A DNA stretch of 64,000 nt, taken from contig DDPE01000038.1 in NCBI GenBank assembly GCA_002342035.1, forward strand, positions 62,001 to 126,000, in the 5' to 3' direction. Positions 18,240 to 27,526 of this stretch are shown here, one piece after another (positions within the stretch are counted from its first letter, which is position 1; every line of letters begins with the position of its first letter). The position numbers were made by a program, and so were the translations under genes. Below the pieces are notes generated by a model. That model saw only the letters and a program-made list of their open reading frames with translations. It searched no databases and was not told the origin of the DNA. Source of the stretch: Asticcacaulis sp. UBA2476 (GTDB lineage: Bacteria > Pseudomonadota > Alphaproteobacteria > Caulobacterales > Caulobacteraceae).

Positions 18240-19304
18240 TTAGCTAAACGGCAGGGGCACCATCAGCCCCCCGTCCCTTTGCAGGCGGTTCAGGCCGCGC
18301 TCTATCTTAAGCTTTGAGTCCTTACCGACATTGCGGTCGTAAACTTCACCGTAATTGCCAACCTGTTTGATGATCTGATAGGCCCAGTCTTCGCGCACGC
18401 CCAAAGCCTTGCCGTAACCGGCTTCAACGCCCAAAAGACGGCGAATGGCCGGATCTTCGGATTTTAACATCTCATCGACATTGGCGCTCGTGATACCCAG
18501 ATATTCCGCGGTGATCTGCGCCTGAAACACCCATTTGACGATATCAAACCACTGATCATCGCCATGACGAACCGCAGGCGTCAGCGGGTTAGCTTCGTCA
18601 TTGGCCGCAAAGATCACATAGTCATCGGGGTTTTTCGACTGGGTCGCCCGCACCGAATAGAGCGCCGAGGCATCGGTGATCAGGGCATCGCACCGGCCGG
18701 AGAAAAACGCCTGACGCGTGGCCGATACATTATCGAAAATGACCGGTTTGAGGTCGAGTTTCTGACGCCACGACACGTCGGCAAAGATCACCTCGGTGAT
18801 CGAGCCGGTCTGAACACACACGGAGGCACCCTTAATGTCAGCCGGTTTGGTCGCCCCCGTCGCCGCCCGCACCATGAAGCCAGTATAGTCATAATAGTTG
18901 GGAAAGGTGAAATTGACGCCATTGGCATCACGCGCCATCGTCCAGGTCGTGGTACGCGGCAGCAGGTCGATTTCGCCGGTCTGCAAGGCGGTCAGGCGTT
19001 GCTGACCGGTCAGGGGCACAAAGCGCGCCTTATCCTGATCACCCAGAACCGCCGCCGCCACCGCCCGGCACATGTCGATATCAAGCCCGCGCCAGTAGCC
19101 TTTGTCATCAGGTAGAGAGAACCCGGCATTGGCCTGAGACGCGCCGCACGACACATAGCCATGCTTTTGCACCGTCGCCAGAGTCGATCCGGCCTTGCCA
19201 GCCGGTGCGGCATCACTTGCCGGTTTCGGTGCCGGTGAACAGGCGGCCAGCGCCCCAGACAGTGCGGCGGCAAACCCGATGATGGCTAATCCCCTGCGTC
19301 CCAT
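18240..19304 (-). CDS. aapJ: amino-acid ABC transporter periplasmic binding protein, lipoprotein form
   Basis: A 354-residue solute-binding protein of family 3. The start at 19304 gives a clean lipoprotein signal MGRRGLAIIGFAAALSGALAAC with the acylated Cys at residue 22, so it is probably tethered in the membrane. VQKHGYVSCGASQANAGFS, GLDIDMCRAVAAAVLG and LPRTTTWTMARD match AapJ-type proteins, which bind general L-amino acids. A few bases separate it from metC upstream. The link to a cystathionine lyase suggests sulfur amino acids among the ligands, but residues defining specificity cannot be read with confidence. Confidence 0.88.
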   Translation of the reverse strand: MGRRGLAIIGFAAALSGALAACSPAPKPASDAAPAGKAGSTLATVQKHGYVSCGASQANAGFSLPDDKGYWRGLDIDMCRAVAAAVLGDQDKARFVPLTGQQRLTALQTGEIDLLPRTTTWTMARDANGVNFTFPNYYDYTGFMVRAATGATKPADIKGASVCVQTGSITEVIFADVSWRQKLDLKPVIFDNVSATRQAFFSGRCDALITDASALYSVRATQSKNPDDYVIFAANDEANPLTPAVRHGDDQWFDIVKWVFQAQITAEYLGITSANVDEMLKSEDPAIRRLLGVEAGYGKALGVREDWAYQIIKQVGNYGEVYDRNVGKDSKLKIERGLNRLQRDGGLMVPLPFS

Positions 19305-19308
19305 CAGG

Positions 19309-20502
19309 TCATTCCGCCGCGATATCAGACGCGTCAACCGCCGTATTAAGATGTGCGAACAGCACCTCAAGATCGGCCCACAGATCGGCCGGGTCTTCGA
19401 GACCGACCGAAATGCGCAGGATCAGGCCATCCTCTTTCCACGGCACGGCCACGCGGTCGGGCCGGATGTCCATCGGCACGATCAGGCTGCGTGTGCCGCC
19501 CCATGACGCCCCGATCGAAAAGGTTTTGAGCGTATCAAGGGCCGCATCAACCGCCGCATTGGCGGCCGGTTTGAGAACCACGGAAAACACGCCGGAGGCA
19601 CCGACGAAATCGCGCTTGAAATAGTCATGGCCGGGACAGGACGCCAAAGCCGGATGCAGGACACGCTCAACCGACGACAAACCCACCAGACGCTCGGCAA
19701 ATTCGGTCGAGATCTTGCCCATGTGCGCCAAACGCACACCCATGGTCTGCATCCCGCGCAGGGCGAGCGCACAGTCATCAGGCGAAACCCCAATGCCGAT
19801 CATGCGGGTCGTGGCCTTAAGCGCGCGGTGCAGTTCGACGTCGCGCACGCTGATCGAGCCTAGCAATATATCGGAATGGCCACCGACATATTTGGTCAGG
19901 GCTTCCATCACAAAATCAGCCCCATGCATGAGCGGCTTGAACAACAAAGGCGTCGCCCAGGTATTATCGGCCCCGACCAGCGCGCCCTTGGCATGGGCCG
20001 CGGCGATGATGGCGGGAATATCCTGAAATTCCATCGTCGTGGAGCCGGGACTTTCCATCCACACTAACTTAGTATTGGCCTGCATCAAGTCAGCCACTCC
20101 GCCCCCGATCATCGGATCATAGACCGTATAGTGGATGCCACGCGGCTTCAGGTAGTTCTCACAGAACCCCCGCACCGGCGGATAGGCCGTATCGGGGATC
20201 AGCACATGATCACCCGGCAGCAGCACCGTCAGGAAGACGATGGTAATACCCGCCTGTCCCGACGGGACGATGACTGTGCGGGTCCCGCCTTCGAGGGCCG
20301 TCAGTTGGTCTTCCAGGGCCTTGGTCGTCGGTGTGCCATGCAAGCCGTAGGTATAGCCGTCCGGCCCGCGATATTTGCGGTTGGCATAGGCCTGCGCATC
20401 GTCAAACACGATGGTCGAGGCCCGATAGGTCGGCACGCTCAAGGATTTGAAACCCTCCATATTGGGTTCCGGCGGATGCACGACGCGCGACAAATCTTTC
20501 AT
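19309..20502 (-). CDS. metC: cystathionine beta-lyase (PLP-dependent, Cys/Met metabolism)
   Basis: A 397-residue cytoplasmic PLP enzyme. The cofactor lysine is Lys204 in ALTKYVGGHSD, and the upstream VPSGQAGITIVF, DTAYPPVRGFCENYL and GADNTWATPLLFKPL are typical of MetC-type enzymes, which cleave cystathionine or cystine. It is the first gene of the minus-strand group with aapJQMP, separated from aapJ by 4 bp. Whether it serves methionine synthesis or catabolism of imported sulfur amino acids is open. A cystathionine gamma-lyase-like activity is the main alternative. Confidence 0.88.
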   Translation of the reverse strand: MKDLSRVVHPPEPNMEGFKSLSVPTYRASTIVFDDAQAYANRKYRGPDGYTYGLHGTPTTKALEDQLTALEGGTRTVIVPSGQAGITIVFLTVLLPGDHVLIPDTAYPPVRGFCENYLKPRGIHYTVYDPMIGGGVADLMQANTKLVWMESPGSTTMEFQDIPAIIAAAHAKGALVGADNTWATPLLFKPLMHGADFVMEALTKYVGGHSDILLGSISVRDVELHRALKATTRMIGIGVSPDDCALALRGMQTMGVRLAHMGKISTEFAERLVGLSSVERVLHPALASCPGHDYFKRDFVGASGVFSVVLKPAANAAVDAALDTLKTFSIGASWGGTRSLIVPMDIRPDRVAVPWKEDGLILRISVGLEDPADLWADLEVLFAHLNTAVDASDIAAE

Positions 20503-20584
20503 TTCAAGGCCTCAGACTATTCGGCCCAAGCATGAGCCGTTATTTCAAAAAAACAATCACTGCCATTTCGGCACAATACGGTAA

Positions 20585-20621
20585 CGGCGGCGGGTGTGCT
20601 CAAGGGGAAGAACCGCCGCCG
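20585..20621 (-). terminator. GC-rich hairpin between the lipase and metC
   Basis: CGGCGGCGG (20585-20593) pairs with CCGCCGCCG (20613-20621). It lies downstream of the lipase stop on the minus strand; no clear U-run. Confidence 0.4.
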
Positions 20622-20671
20622 CTATCGCCCGTCCGGAGAACCACCCCTGGTAAACTCCGGAAGGATAGAGT

Positions 20672-21925
20672 TTATTTCGGACACTGCGCCATGATCGGCT
20701 TGCCCTCGAACGCTGCCTTTACGAACGGCAGGCTGTCGGGCAATGAGCCGTTAACCGCGCCGGAGTGACTGAGTTCGGGATAGAGTTTCGTCACCACGAC
20801 TGAACCCTCAGCGCAGGCATCCTTGGCCAGCGCCAGTTGTGCAGACGATGGAACCTCAGCGTCTTTGCCGCCGATACCTAAGAAAAGCGGGCTTTTGAAT
20901 TTAAGACCCGGATATTCCAGTTTTGCCAAAACCGGCGTCATGGCCGCATTATAGGCCTCAGTCTTGAACGTTATATCCCGCGTCAGCATGGCCCCGCGAA
21001 TATCGGCTTCAAGCCGGGTGTTGCAGACGGATTTCGCTTGCTCAAACAGCGGCAAGGCCTCCGGGGTCACAATGTCAGCAACCTTGAGATCAGGCTGAGT
21101 TTGCTGAGCCATCAGTAGGCCATAGAACATGTAGTAGATGGTCGGATCAGCCGCTTTTGCCGCCTTGGGGTCAAGCTTCCCACTGACCTGCCCAACAACC
21201 TGCAATGACTGACTGAATTTATAGGGCGTGCCGGTCGCGACCGTACCGCGGATGTCCAGCTCCGGCGCGTAAGTCGGCGCATAGGCTGCGGCCGCCACAG
21301 CCGCCTGACCGCCCTGAGACTGACCGACAATCACGGTTTTCGTTGACAGAACCGGAAAGCCGCGCTGAGCGGCGCGAATACTGTCCAGCACACTATAGGC
21401 CTGCGGGCGGGCATTAACATATGGGTGCGGGCCCGGCGTGCCCAGCCCCTGATAATCCGTGGCGACAATCGCATAGCCCTCTTTGAGCCACGTATTGAGA
21501 TAGGCATTGTCACGTGTCGACCGCCCGGCCAGAGACGGCGCGCACACATCAGCCATGCCGACCGTGCCGTGCGCCCAGGCAATGACGGGCCAGCCGCCGT
21601 CGGGCGCCTTGCCTTTCGGCAGGAAGACCGCACCCGACACCGCTACGATATCTTCGCCGTCCACGCCGTCCATTGAGGTATAGAGAATGCGATAAGCCGA
21701 TCCGGCCTGACTAAGGTTAAGGCTCGATTCCAGAGCCTCCATCGCCACCATCCGGCCTTCGTGACCCGGCACCGGGCGCGACCAGCTATAAAATGCCGGC
21801 ACCCGGCCATCACCCTGCGCGATATCGGTATGAGCGTGCAGCACGGCATCATGGGCGACAGCACCTTGCGCAAAAAGCGCAGCTATTACAGCCAGTTTCG
21901 AGAATTTTCCCGCGATGCGCTTCAT
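20672..21925 (-). CDS. secreted lipase/esterase, LIP (secretory lipase) family
   Basis: A 417-residue alpha/beta hydrolase with an N-terminal signal peptide (MKRIAGKFSKLAVIAALFAQ, cleavage near AVAHD). The nucleophile elbow is GQSQGG with Ser203, preceded by VIAWAHGTVGMADVCAP (oxyanion region) and YAIVATDYQGLGTPG. This arrangement matches the secretory lipase family known from Candida and actinobacteria. Conserved cysteines suggest a periplasmic or extracellular location. The substrate could be triacylglycerol or short-chain esters. It stands alone between a LysR gene and metC with no obvious operon partner. Confidence 0.85.
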   Translation of the reverse strand: MKRIAGKFSKLAVIAALFAQGAVAHDAVLHAHTDIAQGDGRVPAFYSWSRPVPGHEGRMVAMEALESSLNLSQAGSAYRILYTSMDGVDGEDIVAVSGAVFLPKGKAPDGGWPVIAWAHGTVGMADVCAPSLAGRSTRDNAYLNTWLKEGYAIVATDYQGLGTPGPHPYVNARPQAYSVLDSIRAAQRGFPVLSTKTVIVGQSQGGQAAVAAAAYAPTYAPELDIRGTVATGTPYKFSQSLQVVGQVSGKLDPKAAKAADPTIYYMFYGLLMAQQTQPDLKVADIVTPEALPLFEQAKSVCNTRLEADIRGAMLTRDITFKTEAYNAAMTPVLAKLEYPGLKFKSPLFLGIGGKDAEVPSSAQLALAKDACAEGSVVVTKLYPELSHSGAVNGSLPDSLPFVKAAFEGKPIMAQCPK

Positions 21926-22025
21926 GGTCAGCCCCTATCCCGTTTGTGACGATAAGATGACCATGTCGGCTTTCGGGTAGAAACACAAATGCCGGACAGG
22001 CAGAACTCTATGCCTAAACCTTATA

Positions 22026-22928
22026 CTATTTGGGCATGAGCGTGCGGTTGTAGGAGCGCGCCCTAAGCAGGGCCCCGACGAAACGGTTGACGACCTGCGC
22101 CTTTTGAGTGTCGGGCCGGAACAAAAGGTAGGAGCGGAAATAGATCTCTGGCTCAAACGGCTTCAGGATCAGCCCGCGTTCGGGAAAGCCTTCGGCGGCC
22201 ACCAGATTGACAATACCGACACCGACACCCGCCAGCACGAGCGCACACACCGTCAGGGCATAAGGGGTTTCAACGACCACCTGCGGCTTGACGCCCGCCT
22301 CATCGAATATGGTCGTCAATTGCGCCCGCAGACGGTCTTCGGGAGACAGGGCGATAAATGGCAGCCCATCTAAATCTTCAGGACGGATGATATCCTTGTC
22401 CGCCAGGGCATGGCCCGGCGGCACGGCACAGACGGCGCGAAAGCTGCCAAACAAACGATGCTCAACCCCGGACAGATCAACCTCTTCAGCGGCCAGCCCG
22501 ATATCAAACTGCTGATACATCACATAGTCGCGGACCGTCGCCGACGACAGCACCTGCAAGGTTATGGCGACATCCGGATGCACCTTACGAAAGGCATGGA
22601 TGGCCCGCGGCACCAGCGTAGACCCCAGGGCGGCTTGCGAGGCAATACGGATCGTACCCAGACCAAAATCACGGATACGCGCCGCCGAGGAACGGATGCG
22701 ATCAAGGCCGATAAAGCTGTCATTAACATCACGAAAGAACAAAATGCCTTCGGGTGTCGGCACCAGCCGACCCTTAACGCGATCAAACAGAAAGAAACCG
22801 AGATTATCCTCCAGTTCCGCCACAGCGCGGCTGACGGCCGGCTGGGTGATCTGCAACAGTTCCGCCGCCCGCGACGCCGAGCCCCCCATCATGACGGCGC
22901 GGAATATCTCCAATTGACGTATATTCAT
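22026..22928 (-). CDS. LysR-family transcriptional regulator
   Basis: A 300-residue regulator starting at MNIRQLEIFRAVMMGGSASRAAELLQITQPAVSRAVAELE, the canonical LysR helix-turn-helix (residues 1-60), followed by a periplasmic-binding-like effector domain. The start at 22928 aligns with the family; a longer frame adds an unrelated N-terminus. It is transcribed divergently from the TonB receptor at 23149 across a 220-bp gap, the classic arrangement in which LysR controls its neighbour. The effector is unknown. ATAACTTTTATGCATAGG in the gap (about 22960) is a possible binding site. Confidence 0.9.
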   Translation of the reverse strand: MNIRQLEIFRAVMMGGSASRAAELLQITQPAVSRAVAELEDNLGFFLFDRVKGRLVPTPEGILFFRDVNDSFIGLDRIRSSAARIRDFGLGTIRIASQAALGSTLVPRAIHAFRKVHPDVAITLQVLSSATVRDYVMYQQFDIGLAAEEVDLSGVEHRLFGSFRAVCAVPPGHALADKDIIRPEDLDGLPFIALSPEDRLRAQLTTIFDEAGVKPQVVVETPYALTVCALVLAGVGVGIVNLVAAEGFPERGLILKPFEPEIYFRSYLLFRPDTQKAQVVNRFVGALLRARSYNRTLMPK

Positions 22929-23148
22929 CGTGGTTTTCCCCTGTCGCGCCGCAAACCTATAACTTTTATGCATAGGCCTCTGCGTTTCTGTCAATTGTGT
23001 TTCTACGTTTACTCACGCAGTCTCAGTTTATGACGTTTTGATAAATCCAAGACGACACCTGAGTGACACAAACAATATTCAACAACAAAAGAGACGAAAC
23101 ACCACGAAGCGTACCCAATTTTGGCCATTTCATAGCAGGGGATATACT

Positions 23149-25737
23149 ATGAAACGCAGACCTATAGAGTATAAACGCTTACTGCTTGCCTCTTCGATTA
23201 TCGGCGTCCTGACGGGCAGCCTGACTATATCGGCAAGCGCCCAAGAGACCGCACCCGAAACTTCCGAAGTCACCGAAGTCGTTGTGACCGGCTCGCGCTT
23301 CGGACGGGTCGTGGCTCAGTCGGCCACGCCGATCGACCTGATCCGTCAGGAAGACCTTGAGCGGGCAGGCTCACCCGAACTTAAGGGCAAGCTGCGCACT
23401 TTGGTGCCGAGCTTTTCGATCACCAATAACTATGCGGCGGGCGTCAATGACTTCATGGCCAATCCGTCCTTGCGGGGCCTGTCGACCGGCCACGTCCTGC
23501 TGCTGCTGAACGGCAAGCGCCGGGTGATGTCGGCCACCGGCGGCGGCGATGTCGCCTATGATATCAACGCTATCCCGTCGATTGCCCTGTCACGCGTCGA
23601 GGTCCTGCGCGATGGCGCCGGCGCTCAGTATGGTTCTGATGCCATTGCGGGCGTCATCAATCTGGGCCTGGACGACACGACCGGCTTTAAGGGTGAAGCC
23701 CGCTACGGCGAAACCTCGCAAGGCGACGGGGAAGCCATTGATATCGGCTTAAGCTACGGCCTGCCGATCCTGACTGACGGTGTGCTTCGCGTCTCCTTCA
23801 TGCACTCGGATCACACCAAGACCGACCGCGCCACACCCGACACGCGCCAGCAGTATTTCGGCTCCAACGGCACCCGCTTGCCTTCGGCCAACTATGGTTC
23901 CGGTACCGGCCTGACCCCCTCCAATGGCACACTTGATCCGCGCGAAGCCACCATCGACCGCAATATGTGGGTGTCGAACGATCCAGAATATATCAACAAC
24001 GCCCTGTTTTTCAGCGCTAAACTGCCGGTGAGCGAAGGCATCGAAGCCTATAGCTTCGGCGGCATCAACAAACTCACAGGCAACAGCTACAATTTCTTCC
24101 GCCGGGCCGGTCAGGACGAAACCGTGCGCGCCCTTTATCCGGATGGCTTCCTGCCGCTTCAGATCATCGAGATGGAAAACCACGCCGCTGCCGCCGGGAT
24201 CAAGGGCGACGACCTGTTTGGGTTTAGCTGGGATCTGTCGGTAAATTACGGCAAAAACCAGCAGGACTTTGGGTACCAAAATGCCGCCAACGTCTCGCAA
24301 GGCGCAGCCTCGAAAACCAGCTTCTACCGCGGTCAGTATGCCATCGACCAAACCTCGTTCAACTTTGATGTCACTCGCGAGATTGAGATGGGCGCCAGTC
24401 CGCTGAAATTCGCGATGGGCCTCGAATACCGTGAAGAGAACTACAATACCTCACCCGGTGAGCCTGACTCCTACGCCTTCGGTGGTGTGCCCATTCTCGA
24501 TGGCCCCAATGCCGGACGCCCAGCCCCGGCCGGTGCCCAGCCCGGCGGCGGCATCCGCCCGGACGATGCCCTGGATGGCAGCCGCGACTCCAAGGCGCTC
24601 TATGTCGAACTGGACAAGACCTTTTTTGATCGCTGGCAAGTGATTGCCGCTGGACGCCACGAGGACTTTTCCGACTTTGGCTCAACCACCAATTACAAAC
24701 TGGCCAGCCGGTTTGAAATCAACGACCATCTGGCTCTGCGCGGATCAGTGGGCACGGGGTTCAGAGCGCCGTCTCTGGCGCAGTCCTATTTCAGCCGTAC
24801 CAATGTCACCTTCATCAACGGTCTGCCGGTACGGGTGCGCGGGATTTCGGTCTATGATCCGGTGGCACCGCAACTGGGCGCCCAGCCATTAAGCCCCGAA
24901 GAGTCCGAAGATATATCCGCAGGTGTAGTCTTCCGCTTCGGCGGCTTTACCGGCGCGATCGACTATTACAAGGTTGAGGTCACCGACCGGATCGTCTCAT
25001 CATCCACGTTTCAGGGCGGCACCTTGTCGACCTTCATGGCCGCCAATGGCCAGCCCGATGTGGTCGGCGTGACCTTCCTGACCAATGCCGTCGACACCAC
25101 GACCGAAGGCGTCGATCTCACCGCCCAGTACCGTCATGACCTGGGGGCGTGGGGAACCTTAAGCGCCACCTTCGCGGCCAATGTCAACGAAACCGAGATC
25201 GACCGCATTTCCGGTACACCGCCGCAAATCACGGCGCTGGGCATCAATACTACACTGTTTGACCTGACGCAGCAGGTCACCCTGACCGATGCTCGTCCCA
25301 AGGATAAGCAGACGGTGGGCCTGAACTGGAAGCGCAACAAATTCAACGTCGCGCTTACGGCTACGCGCTACGGCGAAGTCTCGGAAGTATCCCTGACCGG
25401 TAAAACTTTGGCGCAGGTCAATGCGCTTCTGCCTGCCGGAAAATACGACACAACCCTGGTTCAGACCGGATCGACCTATTCGATCATCCAGACCTACCAG
25501 TCTGATATCGTTACCGATCTGGATGTCACCTATGCGGTCACCGACCATGTTAACCTGACGGTCGGCGCGTCCAACATCTTTGACGCCTATCCGGAAAAGC
25601 GTATTGCCTCGACCGTTGCGTCGGTGGCTGCGGGCACCAACGGCGCCGACAATGCCGGCACCCTGCCCTATTCCTACATAGCCCCCTATGGCACGGCCGG
25701 ACGGACCGTCTATGCCAAGCTATCGGTTAAGTACTAA
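23149..25737 (+). CDS. TonB-dependent receptor
   Basis: An 862-residue outer-membrane receptor. CAGGGGAT precedes ATG 23149 and the product begins with a signal peptide (cleavage near SASAQE). The plug carries EVVVTGSRFGR, PSLRGLSTGHVLLLLNGKR and VEVLRDGAGAQYGSDAIAGVIN; the barrel ends TVYAKLSVKY with a C-terminal aromatic residue. It resembles the broad vitamin-B12/siderophore-like receptor class rather than the Xanth-Caul class of the nag and starch loci. The divergent LysR gene and convergent M20 peptidase give a weak hint of peptide or amino-acid related uptake, but the ligand is unknown. A strong terminator follows. Confidence 0.9.
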   Translation: MKRRPIEYKRLLLASSIIGVLTGSLTISASAQETAPETSEVTEVVVTGSRFGRVVAQSATPIDLIRQEDLERAGSPELKGKLRTLVPSFSITNNYAAGVNDFMANPSLRGLSTGHVLLLLNGKRRVMSATGGGDVAYDINAIPSIALSRVEVLRDGAGAQYGSDAIAGVINLGLDDTTGFKGEARYGETSQGDGEAIDIGLSYGLPILTDGVLRVSFMHSDHTKTDRATPDTRQQYFGSNGTRLPSANYGSGTGLTPSNGTLDPREATIDRNMWVSNDPEYINNALFFSAKLPVSEGIEAYSFGGINKLTGNSYNFFRRAGQDETVRALYPDGFLPLQIIEMENHAAAAGIKGDDLFGFSWDLSVNYGKNQQDFGYQNAANVSQGAASKTSFYRGQYAIDQTSFNFDVTREIEMGASPLKFAMGLEYREENYNTSPGEPDSYAFGGVPILDGPNAGRPAPAGAQPGGGIRPDDALDGSRDSKALYVELDKTFFDRWQVIAAGRHEDFSDFGSTTNYKLASRFEINDHLALRGSVGTGFRAPSLAQSYFSRTNVTFINGLPVRVRGISVYDPVAPQLGAQPLSPEESEDISAGVVFRFGGFTGAIDYYKVEVTDRIVSSSTFQGGTLSTFMAANGQPDVVGVTFLTNAVDTTTEGVDLTAQYRHDLGAWGTLSATFAANVNETEIDRISGTPPQITALGINTTLFDLTQQVTLTDARPKDKQTVGLNWKRNKFNVALTATRYGEVSEVSLTGKTLAQVNALLPAGKYDTTLVQTGSTYSIIQTYQSDIVTDLDVTYAVTDHVNLTVGASNIFDAYPEKRIASTVASVAAGTNGADNAGTLPYSYIAPYGTAGRTVYAKLSVKY

Positions 25738-25775
25738 CCCATTAACGGGCAGGTGCCCCCTCTCCCCCTAGCTCA

Positions 25776-25812
25776 AAAGCCTGCCGAATATTCCGGCAGG
25801 CTTTCTTTTTTG
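25776..25812 (+). terminator. intrinsic terminator of the TonB receptor
   Basis: AAAGCCTGCCG (25776-25786) pairs with CGGCAGGCTTT (25794-25804), followed by CTTTTTT. Confidence 0.87.
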
Positions 25813-25840
25813 GGTGCGGACTTAGGGCCATCCGTCGCAT

Positions 25841-25873
25841 GGAAAAACCGCCGGAGACGGGCTCCGGCGGTTT
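25841..25873 (-). terminator. intrinsic terminator of the M20 peptidase
   Basis: AAACCGCCGGAG (25845-25856) pairs with CTCCGGCGGTTT (25862-25873); read on the minus strand the stem is followed by a T-run (complement of 25843-25847). Confidence 0.83.
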
Positions 25874-25893
25874 ACATATATATAACCTGTTCT

Positions 25894-27345
25894 TCAAGCG
25901 CTGACGGTCTTCAGTATCTCATAGGCGAATCGCGCCCCTTGTTTCAGAGGCTCAACACCCACACGCTCATCGTCACCATGAATTCGCGAGGCGGTATCAG
26001 CATCGACGGGAACCGGCCCCAGGCCATAGACCGGAACACCCCGCAACCGCCACGGCGTTGCATCGGTCGAGGCCACCAGCAGAGTTGGCATGACGGTCAC
26101 CTGTGGCCATACAGTTTTGGCCCCCCGCTCGATCGCCTTATATAATTCCGTATCCGTCGTAGACGGGATAATATCGGCATAAGCATCGAAAAACGGCATC
26201 TGCTGATCTTTCGGGCGGGTGGAGACGATTTCAAACTCAATCTTCGGATTGCCGATAACCGCTTTCAATTCCTCGATAAAGGGCCCGACCTTCTGACCGG
26301 GCAGCAGTCGGGCATTCATCACCGCTTCTGCATTGCCCGGTATAACATTGGGCTTAATGCCGGAATTGATCATGCTGATCACCAGAGTATTCCGTAAAAG
26401 CCCTTCCGTACCCCAACCCGCATCCTTTTGTGTGATTAGACGCCGCGCCGCCGCTTTGCGTGCGGCGGGTTCGCGGGCGTTTAACAGTGCTGCTACAGCA
26501 TCGGCATAGGGGCCGGGATTAAGTTTGGCGCTCGCTTTGAGATAGGCTTCGACCTGCGGCAGCAGGATGATCTCCGTCTCGTAAGTCGAAAGCCGGGCCA
26601 GCGCCTCAATAAGCTGCCCATTGGCGGTTTCGCTAACCGGCAACGGACGTGAGGAATGGCCCGTGGGCCCCGACGTCTTGATCTTCAGATTGAGCGTGAG
26701 TTTATCGGCGCACGACACCTGCATCTCGCGCACGCCCTGTGCGCCAATAAACGTGCGTCCGCCTTCGTTCAAACAGAACTCGGCATCGATCTTGTCCCAA
26801 TGATTAGCCGCGAGCCAGTTGGTATTGAACGCCCCCTGCTCCTCATCGGCTTCGGCAAGGAAAATGACGTCGCGCGACAGCTTGCGTTTCTCTTTGGCCA
26901 GACGCAATACAGCCTGAGCGAACACGGCCACGGCCGCCTTGTTATCCAGCGCCCCACGGCCATAGATGAAGCCATCTTTTTCGACACCCTCAAACGGGTC
27001 AACGCTCCATCGCTCACGCTCACCCGGCACAACATCGGTGTGTGCGGCAATCAGAACTGGCCGTTTGGTTCCGTTCCCTTTCAAGCGGGCAATGAAGTGC
27101 GCTGCCTTGCCGTTAGGTGCCAATATTATCTCATTGGGGATAGTGTGCTGATCGAACAGCGCCTTGAGATAATTGGCTGCCGATCGCGTATCGCCCGGCG
27201 CGTTGACCGTATCAAAGCGTATCAGATCTTTTAGAAGAACGGCGACATCGACCTTGCTGCCCTGAGCGCGGACAACGTCAGGCATTAGCGACAGGCCCAA
27301 CCCTGCCGCCACCGAGGCCATGGCCCCCCTGCGGTTCAAAAACAT
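25894..27345 (-). CDS. M20-family metallopeptidase, exported
   Basis: A 483-residue zinc peptidase. The N-terminus MFLNRRGAMASVAAGLGLS is a Tat-like signal with cleavage near VRAQG, so it probably acts in the periplasm. Metal and catalytic residues are visible: His102 and Asp104 in AAHTDVVP, the bridging Asp134 in GRGALDNKAAV, and the Glu pair at 168-169 in EADEEQG. Family members cleave dipeptides or act as carboxypeptidases or deacylases; carnosinase-like enzymes also belong here. GGAG lies 7 bp before the start. A perfect palindrome 70 bp upstream may be its operator. Confidence 0.88.
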   Translation of the reverse strand: MFLNRRGAMASVAAGLGLSLMPDVVRAQGSKVDVAVLLKDLIRFDTVNAPGDTRSAANYLKALFDQHTIPNEIILAPNGKAAHFIARLKGNGTKRPVLIAAHTDVVPGERERWSVDPFEGVEKDGFIYGRGALDNKAAVAVFAQAVLRLAKEKRKLSRDVIFLAEADEEQGAFNTNWLAANHWDKIDAEFCLNEGGRTFIGAQGVREMQVSCADKLTLNLKIKTSGPTGHSSRPLPVSETANGQLIEALARLSTYETEIILLPQVEAYLKASAKLNPGPYADAVAALLNAREPAARKAAARRLITQKDAGWGTEGLLRNTLVISMINSGIKPNVIPGNAEAVMNARLLPGQKVGPFIEELKAVIGNPKIEFEIVSTRPKDQQMPFFDAYADIIPSTTDTELYKAIERGAKTVWPQVTVMPTLLVASTDATPWRLRGVPVYGLGPVPVDADTASRIHGDDERVGVEPLKQGARFAYEILKTVSA

Positions 27346-27416
27346 ATTCCGACTCCATGCTATAGCGTGATTAACCTGTCACACTATCGCCCTCACGGGG
27401 ACAAACAATTGAGCCT

Positions 27417-27430
27417 TAGACATATGTCTA
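27417..27430. promoter_or_regulatory. 14-bp palindrome TAGACATATGTCTA upstream of the M20 gene
   Basis: A perfect dyad about 70 bp before the peptidase start. It contains the same AGACAT/ATGTCT half-sites as the HutC operators but in inverted order. Possible regulator-binding site; the binder is unknown. Confidence 0.35.
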
Positions 27431-27526
27431 TGCCTTAAGCTTATTGGTATGCCATAATCTTACTGGCATGAATAACTCAGCCCCCTATGCCCCCCCCAGA
27501 ACCATCACAGGTAACGATCGCGCGAG

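Noticed and set aside
20532..20768. Plus-strand open frame across the lipase end
   Set aside because: Overlaps the certain minus-strand lipase and a GC hairpin; no supporting signal.
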